Below are positions 55,903 through 64,000 of a DNA stretch of 64,000 nucleotides, in pieces (positions within the stretch are counted from its first letter, which is position 1; each line of letters starts with the position of its first letter). The notes beneath the pieces were generated by a model. That model was not told where the DNA came from. It ran no database searches and was given only the letters and a program-made list of their open reading frames with translations. Source of the DNA: Ryuthela nishihirai. Its lineage: Eukaryota; Arthropoda; Arachnida; Araneae; Heptathelidae. Both the position numbers and the translations under genes were made by a program. The stretch lies in the NCBI GenBank assembly GCA_038380435.1, contig JAWZYU010000010.1:41760135-41824134 (forward strand). The letters run 5' to 3'.

Positions 55903-56373
55903 ACCATGACTGTCAAAATGGCTAAGTAACCTATCATGGTAAGCTTTAGCTATAACTGGGTCTTTCAGAGCTTCAGTATTAAAGATAAATTTTTTACCAT
56001 TAGCACAACACTTTTTAAGTTTAAGTTGTGAGACACTTTTAACAAGGTAATGGTCAGATCCAATTTCAGCTCCCCTATATGCCCTGGTATTCCTAACAAC
56101 TAGCCCATTTGCTGTTAATTAATATATAATCAATCATATTCTTATGCAGCTCATCAGGTGAAACCCATGTGTACTTATGTATATCGAGGTGTTTGTAATA
56201 AATGTTAGTTATTCTGAATCCATTGAGTTTACTTACCTGCAGGAGACGTGTTGCCCATTGCAGCTACCAATACGAAAAGGCCTATTACTCCTCCCCAAAG
56301 GTCAGAGTCAATACTAACTTTGGCATTGAAGTCACCTAGAACAAGGGTAATATCTGCTTTCTTGACAGAATTC

Positions 56374-57161
56374 AAATATCCTAAATCAACTAATAAATCA
56401 GCACTCTAGCATCGATTTAAATTTTAGAGGAAAAATTGTCTTGAGCCGGGTGGGATATGAACCCACGACCTCCTAACATGTCAGGTGCTCTGGACCACTG
56501 AGCTACTGGCCGCCGATCAAGATCTCCTCTAATTAGCGCTATGAACATTCCTTTTAGGTTTCATATAGGTGCAATTCAGTCAATTTTAGCCACAAGCGGC
56601 ATTTACATTTGCCAATAGATGGAAGCATGTATTATGAGTATGCAGATAATAAACAATGAAATAAGCTCAACGTATTCCATATCAACTAACAAATCAGCAC
56701 TCTAGCTTCGATTTAAATTTTAGAGGAAAAATTGTCTGGAGCCTTGTGGGATACGAACCCACTACCACCTGATAACATGTCAGGTGATCTGGACCACTGA
56801 GCTACCGGCCGCCGATCCAGTTCTCTTCTAATTAGCGCTATGAACATTCCTTTTATGTTTCATATAGGTGCAATTCAGGCAATTTTAGCCACAAGCGACA
56901 TTTGTATTTGCCAATAGATGGAAGCATGTATTATGAGTATGCAGATAATAAACAATGAAATAAGCTCGACGTATTCCATATCAACTAATAAATAGGCACT
57001 CTAGCGTCGATTTCTGACTTTTATCTGTTATCAGGAGGTCGTGGGTTCATATCCCACCCGGCTCAAGACAATTTTTCCTCTAAAATTTAAATTGACACTA
57101 GAGTGCTGATTTATTAGTTGATATGGAATACATTGAGCTTATTTCATTGTTTAAATATCCT
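56374..57161. mobile_element. tRNA-related foldback element with 9-bp target duplication
   Basis: AAATATCCT occurs at 56374-56382 and 57153-57161 and once (AGGATGTTT in complement, one change) at the empty site in copy 2 at 52538-52546. Between the duplications lie two direct units of about 297 bp (starting 56388 and 56684), the start of a third at 56983, then an inverted half-unit (57030-57152). Each unit, read on the minus strand, has a tRNA-like segment: TAGCTCAGTGGTCC (A box), stem CCTGA/TCAGG, T arm GTGGG-TTCGTAT-CCCAC (B box). A 200-bp unique body follows. No protein is encoded. Confidence 0.9.
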
Positions 57162-57664
57162 GAAGTTGTCGGTAAAACCTATCCTTCTCATCCTCATCCT
57201 CAGTGGGGGCATAACAGCAGATAGCATTCAAGTCTTTAACGCTTGTCTGAAATTTTGCTGTAAGAAACCTTTCATTAATGTATTCATATCCTAGAAAGAG
57301 CATCACTGGCATGTGTGCTTCTGCTGAGAAGCAGACCCACAAGTTGGTGATGCTTGTTATCTTCCATCCCTGAAAAGAGAAATTTAAGATTATTTTTAAG
57401 AATCTGACCTTTATCTGTCCATCTGGTCTCTTGCAAGCCAAGAATATCTAAATTATAATGGTGGAATTCTTGTGTGAGGACATCAAGAGAAAAAGCTCTG
57501 TGCAGAGTTCTCACATTCCAACTACCTATGGTGAGAAAATGGTTAGTGGGATGTTTAAAGAAACTATGTTTATTGAGAGAAGGAATGCCGACAATATCAA
57601 ACAGCCCCCTAATCGCAGACATGGGACAAAGACCTGTTCCACCACCACTAAAGGCTGAAGCCAT
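57162..57664 (-). pseudogene. LINE-A copy 3 endonuclease, N-terminal part
   Basis: Frame 57284-57664 reads TIGSWNVRTLHRAF (first catalytic motif), DILGLQETRWTDKGQI (catalytic Glu) and LVGLLLSRSTHASDAL. Frame 57151-57441 continues with AICCYAPTEDEDEKDRFYRQ up to the foldback insertion. The GDFNAK motif reappears beyond the insertion near 56340. The insertion plus a frameshift kill it. Confidence 0.88.
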
Positions 57665-58079
57665 CTACACTGGAAGACTTCCTCCAATGTAGAATTTGAT
57701 GATGCCAATAGAAGCAAAGAGTTCAGGTGCCTGCAATGACCTCTGCTCATTATTATCCACCAGCTGATAAACATATCCTGTGAATCTATTCACTTGTGGC
57801 TATCAACCCACAAACAAACAGAAAACACAGCAGAATATTTTCCCTCCACAGAAGCCCACCAGCGCAGCAAATTCAGGATCTGTAATCAAGCTCAGAGCCA
57901 TAATTCAATCCAGTCCTGTGGATTTATATGGTCAGCACCAGGACCCTGTGTGGTTGACCACTCCTCAGCAGGGTAGGAAAAAAAAGAAACCAGAGTTGTC
58001 CATATCAGTAGACCACACTAATCTGGCCATACACACCAAAACTGCTTTGTCCTTAGAATATTTGTTTTTTATTTCCTGG

Positions 58080-58600
58080 TAAGAGTGCTTGGTTTAAGTT
58101 AGGCCTGTAGGGGAGGGGAATAGTTATCAGCCCTTCCTGGAAAGTCCATGAGCTGGCACAAAAACTTGCAACAGTGCAAATTTTGTCATAAGCTTGCATT
58201 TCCAGGTCTCTTTTTATAAAAATTATTTGGTCATCATCACCCCCTCTCCACTCCATAAATGCTAATTCCTTTACTATTGCTTTGAGCTAATTACGGGCCT
58301 GGTTTAAGTTGTTAAATTGTATTGTCTACTAACCTCTGTGAATATTCATGATCTGTAACTGGTTGTAATCTTGCTTATAGTTGTTGTAATGAAAGTTCTT
58401 TTTTTGGGGTTTTTTTTTTTATGAGTGTGGGTAAGGATATTGATGATTCTTTTTGTATCATCATGATCAGTTAGTAAAGAATTTGCAATTTCATTGCCAA
58501 GAATCTGAAAATGTCTTGGTATGCATTGGAGCTTTATTGTAGTGTTAGATATTTGAATATTTTCATGGATTTCTTTAAATAGGATATACAATCATTTCCC
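58080..58600 (-). pseudogene. RNase H fragment of another LINE
   Basis: The 81-codon frame 58346-58591 reads TTIKLQCIPRHFQILGNEIA, the block around the RNase H His (W-I-P-x-H...GNE.A). The usual Trp is Cys. ITTTI and similar text follow. It abuts the 5' end of LINE-A copy 3. A hAT-like end (CATTTCCCAAAGTGTGGTGC, 58590) touches its upstream side. Confidence 0.6.
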
Positions 58601-59575
58601 AAAGTGTGGTGCACAGCCCACTACCTGTCTTGTGGAAATAAATACTGTCCTTAGAAAATCTGCAAACAATCATGCAAAGCTATTAGTATTGCACAACATT
58701 CATGAATATGGCAAAATATGACTGCATGTTTCCAGTTCATAAAAATATTAATCTTAAAATTTAATTTAATTTTATTTAATAGTTAAATTTTATTAATAAG
58801 CATATATTAGTTATATCTCACCAAAATTTGGCAGAAAACATACCTCCAATCTCCACTGGTAACTTTTCCCACTGAAATTTTGGTGCACATTTGTCCATTG
58901 GTAACATTTCCAGCCAAAAGTTTAGCTTTCTATTCATAACTTTTGCAGTACAGCCAAGGTGATGGCATAATAATCCAGATTCTCTAACATTCCTAACATT
59001 CTCAAGTAATAATCCAAATTCCTAACATTCTCAAAGGGTGAATCTCATCCTACAGTGGTTAGAGATATGATCATTTTGCCCAACATGGGCCCACACAAGG
59101 GGCATTTGTGTACAAAATTTGGGACCAATTGCTCAAGTATCTGAGGAATTATAAGGTGCCAAAATCTTTCAATGTGAATTCCTCAACAATCAAGTAGTAG
59201 TTAAGTTAGTGTACATGCTGATGTCAGAATGGAACAAACACATGTATCACTTTCCACGTGGTTTGGGTTGCATGCACGTTTGGAATATGCTTATTACTAT
59301 ATATGATAATTCTTCTTTGTATACCAAAGTATGTGGTGGTTCCCATCACATACTTTGGTATCCCATCACATTTGTATTTTCTTCTTAGTTATTTGAAAGC
59401 TGTAAAGTGCATACCTAATAAATGACATTATAAGATTAAGTAAAGAGCAAAAAAATATTTTTTTATGAGTTTATAGTTTTGGGCTACAAAAAAGTTATTA
59501 AAAAATGTCCTTAGTCATGTAAAGCATGAGAAATTGTGGAATAGAACATATTGCTGTTTCCTATTCATTCTTTAT
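58601..59575. other. Gene-free stretch with one hairpin
   Basis: AT-rich; apart from the hairpin at 59321-59361 nothing recognised. Confidence 0.5.
59321..59361. repeat. Hairpin, 19-bp arms with one mismatch
   Basis: ATACCAAAGTATGTGGTGG, loop TTC, then the complement at 59343-59361 with a single G-T type mismatch. Confidence 0.9.
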
Positions 59576-59586
59576 AGCTGTTAGGG

Positions 59587-59920
59587 GTCGGCACAGTTGT
59601 TTGTGCACCAGACTTGTATCTGCAGTTCCCAGGTTCTAGTCCTAATTATGCCAGCACTAATACTTATTTCTGACACAGGTTAGGCTTGGAAAGGCCACTG
59701 TCTGTTAGATTGAATGTAAAGCCATGGATGGCCCTGTGCCTAAGAGAGAGAGAGAGAGCCTTTTGCATATTAAAGAAAATGCTGGATGGCACTGACAGGA
59801 GGATACCATTTGTCTCCTAACTGCCCTCAATGGCCCCCTCAACCTTCTTTGATCCCTTAAGTTCCTTGTGACAAGGTCATTTAGCCCATTGTATGCAAAA
59901 AAAGTGCTGCTCAGAGGTAA
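59587..59920 (+). repeat. SINE-A copy with 11-bp target duplication
   Basis: Head GCACCAGACTTGTATCTGCAG and GGTTCTAGTCC, body GGCTTGGAAAGGCCACTG, a (GA)n expansion at 59744-59757 inside the body, tail TGCTGCTCAGAGGTAA. AGCTGTTAGGG flanks it at 59576-59586 and 59921-59931. Confidence 0.93.
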
Positions 59921-59931
59921 AGCTGTTAGGG

Positions 59932-60290
59932 CTGATTTGCAGTCAGGCTATTAAGATTTTCTTCATTCCCATTTTACACCATTTAATTGCTGCATTAATA
60001 ACTGCAAGTTCTACTATAATAACACTGGTCTGCATGAAAATCCTCCTTCAAAAAAAAATGGTCATACTTTATAGATTTAAGGGTGCTAAATCTGAATCTG
60101 GCATCCAAATGTTTATATCAGACACTATTTTCATGGGAAGGTGACTTTTTTCATATAGAGTAGTAGGATGTAATATGTCGCTAAAGCTGCATTTCTTACA
60201 TTCACACCTGATTTTTTTTTTCCACAATTGATGGGTGTGGTCTCGGATGAGCAAGTAGAAAGGTTCCATCTAGACATGTGAAATGGAAAA
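59932..60290 (-). pseudogene. RNase H fragment (upstream part)
   Basis: The minus strand near 59960-60025 reads VIIVELAVINAAIKWCKMGM. This resembles the RNase H strand with catalytic Glu (F.AEL.AI..AI.W). The upstream frame 60069-60269 (IRCECKKCSFSDI) is not assigned. It has the same orientation as 58346-58591 and could be the other half of one domain separated by insertions. Confidence 0.45.
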
Positions 60291-61729
60291 ACGATATAGC
60301 GGCAAATGGAACGAGATTATGTTGGTGGACTACTGTTGGGCCCTGCAGCGAGAGGCTCCAGAGATAAAATATAAGTGACAAAATTTTTTTTGTGTAAATG
60401 TTTGGTAAAATATATTTATCTTCTCTGAGTAAAATAGTTTTTTTTTAAATTAAGCCTATATCTCTCTAAAAATGTAAGTGATAGAACAAATCGGCTGTCG
60501 GATTCGGATTTATCACCCTTAAAAACATAAAAATAAAGAAAAATTTTGGAAGAGAGGGAAAAATAGTTGTATTGCAGACCAGTGTAATTGGTGTGGGTTG
60601 TTAAATTTTGAAATTAAATTTAAAATTATATTCTGGTACAAAGAATGCTCTAGTAGCAAAATTCAGAGTTTGGTGTAAAAAAGCCATCTATATATATGTT
60701 TATAATGTTTCTAGTTATTTAAATTGAAGGAAGTTATTTTTTCAGTTGGTTGGTTTATTTTTTATTAGAAATTCCCTCAATGCTAATTTTAATCTGTAGA
60801 GAAATCCTAGTTGTGACACCATTTTAGTGGATAAGAACCCATTAATTGCATCATCTTACAGTAGAAAAGCTTCACAGCTTTTTCTTAGCTTATATAGTGG
60901 TTAAGTATCATTGATGTGTGATCTACACTGAGTTTATTGGGTTGAGTTTTGTGAAGCCCCCACTCTGTTTAAGATATGACAGGATTTTTTCTGGGTGCCC
61001 TGGCATACTGGCATATTCAAATACAACAGTTTTTTTTTTATATAGAACTATGCCAATATTTATCAAACTCTAATAGCTTGGTGTTGCTTCTGGTACTTTT
61101 TGTCTGTGTGCAAATTTCCAGCTGGTTTATCAACTAAGCTTGTGGATAGTGGCAAGCATTTTTGTCAGAACAGATTACCAACATATTGTCCCAAATCCAA
61201 ATCTGTTGTCAGTGTGGCAGTCATGTTTTGCAGAAATTGCAAGGAGGAAATTGTTCTTTTATGTACTATTTTATTATGTACTGTTATTTTTAAGTCTGAT
61301 ATCAGATTTGTTATAAATATGTAAAAGAAATAGATTAGAACAATACTGATTCCCATTTATAACTGATGAAAGGTCTATTTTTAAACTATAGCACATATAT
61401 GGCCCATAAATTATGTTTTCTCTTGGTTACAACATGTTAAAAAAAATACATTATACTCAAAGGATGGTATACATGAAAGGGAAAGTTTCTAAAGTTAAAT
61501 TGCATTTTTTGAAACATCTATATCTTTTGCAGTACTTGCATTTATTTGTTCATGTATATACTTTTTTGTTCATTTGATTAATTTCAGCATAAGCCAGAAT
61601 TACTTGATCCTGCACTTGTTGCATTCCCATACACAGACCATTCCTCTTCCTGTGACAGCAACTATTATTACAGTACTACCCAATGATATGCTACATATGA
61701 TACATACATAATAATACTCATGCAGCTAT
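60291..61729. other. Long gene-free stretch
   Basis: AT-rich; the short frames show no known motif. Confidence 0.5.
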
Positions 61730-63000
61730 AGGTTATGAAGATCCAATCATACTACATAATTTTGTTTTCCAAACATGTATGTCCTGGCTACAGCTGCTGC
61801 ATTAGGCCACTGTAGGCCAATTCTAGCAACATCCTGTTTCACATTGTCTATATACTTCATCCTAGGCCTCCCTCTTTTCCTGAGGCCTTTAGGCATACTG
61901 TTCATAACTCTATTTGCCAATCTGCACCTATGCATATAGACAATATGGCAAACCAACAGTCTTTCACTGCACTATGTACTGCTCAAAGAGGTTGGTGACT
62001 CCTTCTAATCTCATCATTACTTACAAAGTCAAACCACCTAATGCCCAAGAATACTGTGCAAGCATCTAGAATCAAAGGCATCAAGTTTCTTGCTATCCTG
62101 CTTGCAAAGGTTCAAGCTTTGCTACCATAACTAACTTTACTGATATGTGATATGGTACATGTGGATAGTGGCAAGCATTTACTGATATATGATATGCTAA
62201 TTGTTCACCAAACTGTTATATGGCCTAATTTTAGTCTTTAGGTGTATAACCAATTTTTCCACTCTCCATAGATTCTTAAAAGTTCCAGCAGCAATCCCTA
62301 TTCTTCTAATTACTTCAGGCTGCAAATGACCAGTCTCTCTGTTACATAGCTCCAAAGATAATTAAACTGAGATGCTCAAGAGTGTAGCTATTCAAAGCAA
62401 CTGAAGTGCCATCTGCCTGACCAATTTTCATCACTTTAGTTTTTTCTGTTTATCACCAAATGTACTCTGTTACCAGTCTCATCAACATCATTAGCCAACA
62501 AGACCAAACCATCTGTATAATCTAAATCAGAAATTTTGAAATCTGTAGATCATTTAAGGCCAAAATCTTTCCTTGCAAAGAATTATGCACAACATAATTA
62601 ATAATCAAACTAAAGAGAAAAAGATACAAAATGAACCCTTGTCTTAACTCCACTGGAAATGCCAAACCAATCACTACAAGTCTTACTAACTCTCACACAT
62701 AACTTGGTGTTATTATAGAGACAACCTGACAAGTAGTAATGCTAACTAACTTGTCAGGTATTCCATGTGATCTAACAATCAACTACAAATTATATCGATC
62801 AAAGATTCAAAAAGTCAAAACTTTTTAAAATCTAGTAACCACAAGTTTTTGAACTAAACATTTCTCAAAAATCTGCCTAAGTGAAAATATATGATCAATA
62901 CATTCTTTACCCTTCTGAATCTGCACTGTTCACCACACAGTTGTCCATCAGCCAAACTCTTAATTTTATTAAGTATAATCATGCAAAGAACTTTACCTTA
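61730..63000 (-). mobile_element. LINE-A copy, decayed (RT to 3' end)
   Basis: Collinear with 53900-55150: NRVMNSMPKGLRKRGRPRMKY near the 3' end (61747-61956), the GGTGTATAACC...TTTTTCCAC...CTCTCCATAGATT block at 62240-62275, a YTDGLVLLANDVDE-like piece near 62490-62525, and complement of the RT finger text up to CAAAGAACTTTACC at 62990. Many stops. An internal repeat of GTGGATAGTGGCAAGCATTT at 62161 also occurs at 61142, outside the element. Confidence 0.82.
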
Positions 63001-63032
63001 ACTTAAACTAATTCCCCCATAACTATTTTACT

Positions 63033-63380
63033 GGGGCAGGGATAACTCTGTCGTTGCGCACCAGGCTCATAATCTGTAGTTCCCAGGTTCTAGTCTCACC
63101 TGGGCCAGCGTTGAGATTTATCTCTGCAAAACTCCCACTCTACTCTCGATCAGTAGGAGACAGTGATGGGCTTGGAAAGGCTGGCATCCATTTGATGGGG
63201 GTGTTAGACTTACCCTGTGCATGTTAAAGAACACACTGAATAGCCTTGACTTCCATCTGTCTTCCAACAGCTGCCCAGTTGGTCCACTCCCCCAACCTTC
63301 TCTGAACCCTCAGGGTTTCTTGTGACTTGGCCATTTAGCCCATTGGGTGCAAAAAAGTGTTGCTCAGAGATAAAACAACC
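63033..63380 (+). repeat. SINE-A copy between LINE-A fragments
   Basis: Head CACCAGGCTCATAATCTGTAG with the Met-type anticodon loop CTCATAATC, B box GGTTCTAGTCTC, and body GGGCTTGGAAAGGCTGG, then TTAAAGAACACACTG. Tail GTGTTGCTCAGAGATAAAAC plus AACC. A possible 9-bp duplication CCATAACTA lies at 63017-63025 and 63398-63406. Confidence 0.92.
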
Positions 63381-63389
63381 CAACCTAAA

Positions 63390-63590
63390 TTTTATTACCA
63401 TAACTAACACTAGAAAGAACCAAACTATTATATAGCCTAATTGTAGTCTTAAGGTACATACCTATTTCCCCACACTCTCCATAGATTCTTATAAGTCTGA
63501 GAAGCAGTCTCTACTCTATCCTGTTTATTTCTCATCCAATTTATCTCACACCACAATTGCCAGTATCTGTTAAATAATTCCCAAGTTATG
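63390..63590 (-). mobile_element. LINE-A scrap
   Basis: CCATAACTAACACTAGAAAG and CCAAACTATTATATAGCC, then CCCCACACTCTCCATAGATT match 54300-54400 of copy 3. It comes from the same region as 62215-62360, so it is a separate fragment. Confidence 0.8.
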
Positions 63591-63599
63591 ATGCTATTT

Positions 63600-63690
63600 T
63601 CAATTATACATGTTTGTTGTACTGTATTTGTATCCTTATTTGGCACAATATAGCCTTAGTTGCTCTTGCACTATAAAATAATAATTAACT
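63600..63690 (+). mobile_element. Tail of the RNase H-type LINE, second copy
   Basis: TTTGGCACAATATAGCCTTA and GTTGCT match 46786-46812, the 3' end of the LINE inserted in LINE-A copy 1. It ends in an A/T-rich tail. Confidence 0.65.
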
Positions 63691-63893
63691 ATCCAATGTT
63701 TCTCTTACTTTATAGACAACCTACATAGTTTCACAGCTCAACAATAAGTAGTTTATTTACAGTTGATAATTGATTTAAGTACCTGCAGAATTTTTTGTTT
63801 TTTCTTGTTTTATTAAACATTAAAACTTTAAATGCTATTAAGCATTTTATATAAATGTTAAATAGGAGAATCAGTTCCAGCAACCATTTAGAT

Positions 63894-64000
63894 GAGGGTT
63901 GACTCGGTCAGCTGCACACCAACTTATAACCAATGTTCGCAGGTTCAGTCTCCACCATATATTAAGATTTTTTCAGTGAACTCCCACTCTGCCTCCTAAA
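63894..64000 (+). repeat. SINE-A copy cut by window end
   Basis: GGGTTGACTCGGTCAGCTGC, GCAGGTTCAGTCTCC and CTCCCACTCTGCC match the SINE-A head and start of the body. Confidence 0.7.

Larger units (their letters stand above)
53870..58060 (-). mobile_element. LINE-A copy 3, nearly complete
   Basis: The most complete LINE-A, on the minus strand. From its 5' leader (about 58060-57680) it runs through endonuclease (57664 down), linker, RT, the C-terminal block and the 3' end. The end is GCCCATGGCAGCTTGAGG followed by (ATG)4 at 53870-53900, a simple-repeat tail typical of RTE-like elements. A 770-bp foldback element interrupts the endonuclease at 56383-57152. Length without that insert is about 3.4 kb. 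It lies opposite copies 1 and 2. Confidence 0.92.

Noticed and set aside
56449..56520. Candidate true tRNA gene (minus strand)
   Set aside because: A good A box, anticodon stem and T arm, but the acceptor stem does not pair cleanly, position 33 is not U, and it is part of a repeated mobile unit.

Overview
This window looks like a gene-poor, AT-rich stretch of an animal genome, most likely an arthropod and perhaps a chelicerate such as a spider. The chelicerate call is inference from the style of the transposons and SINEs, not a search. There is no sign of bacterial gene organisation. The only clearly functional gene is an uninterrupted 535-codon ORF at 39351-40958 (+) for SNW1 (SKIP/Bx42), the conserved splicing and transcription co-regulator. 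Almost everything else that can be recognised is transposable-element sequence at different stages of decay.

Layout. 0-12 kb: Tc1/mariner relics (about 10-510, 3872-5348 with terminal inverted repeats, 10840-11763), an inverted-repeat MITE, two members of a tRNA-related foldback family, SINEs and a Penelope-like relic (8340-10250). 13-20 kb: SINEs, a mariner-like scrap, two 5'-truncated non-LTR fragments and another MITE. 21.9-27.3 kb: a large minus-strand non-LTR element with zinc-knuckle ORF1, endonuclease, RT and RNase H pieces (LINE-B). 28.1-28.5 kb: a degenerate minisatellite. 28.7-33.6 kb: a second, different minus-strand non-LTR element (LINE-C) with a PHD-like finger in ORF1, followed by a Penelope-like GIY-YIG scrap. 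35-38 kb: a degenerate tandem repeat and SINEs. 39-41 kb: SNW1. 41.6-42.1 kb: an inverted-repeat MITE just downstream. 44-58 kb: a nest of three LINE-A copies (RTE-like). Two are head-to-tail on the plus strand and one faces them on the minus strand. One copy carries the tail of an RNase H-type LINE, one carries an LTR retrotransposon with a 5-bp target duplication (GGCAT), and one carries a 770-bp tRNA-related foldback element with a 9-bp duplication (AAATATCCT). 58-64 kb: more LINE and SINE debris.

Two SINE families recur. SINE-A (about 350-390 bp) has a tRNA-like head and a tail ending in GAGGTAAAACAACC; several copies have 11-13 bp target duplications. SINE-B (about 200 bp) has a Ser-like tRNA head and a TTTA-type tail. 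No system of cooperating host genes is visible. The most distinctive material is the foldback family, the nested insertions that can be dated against empty sites in sister LINE copies, and several near-perfect short hairpins, one of which can be polarised by comparing the two LTRs of a single element.
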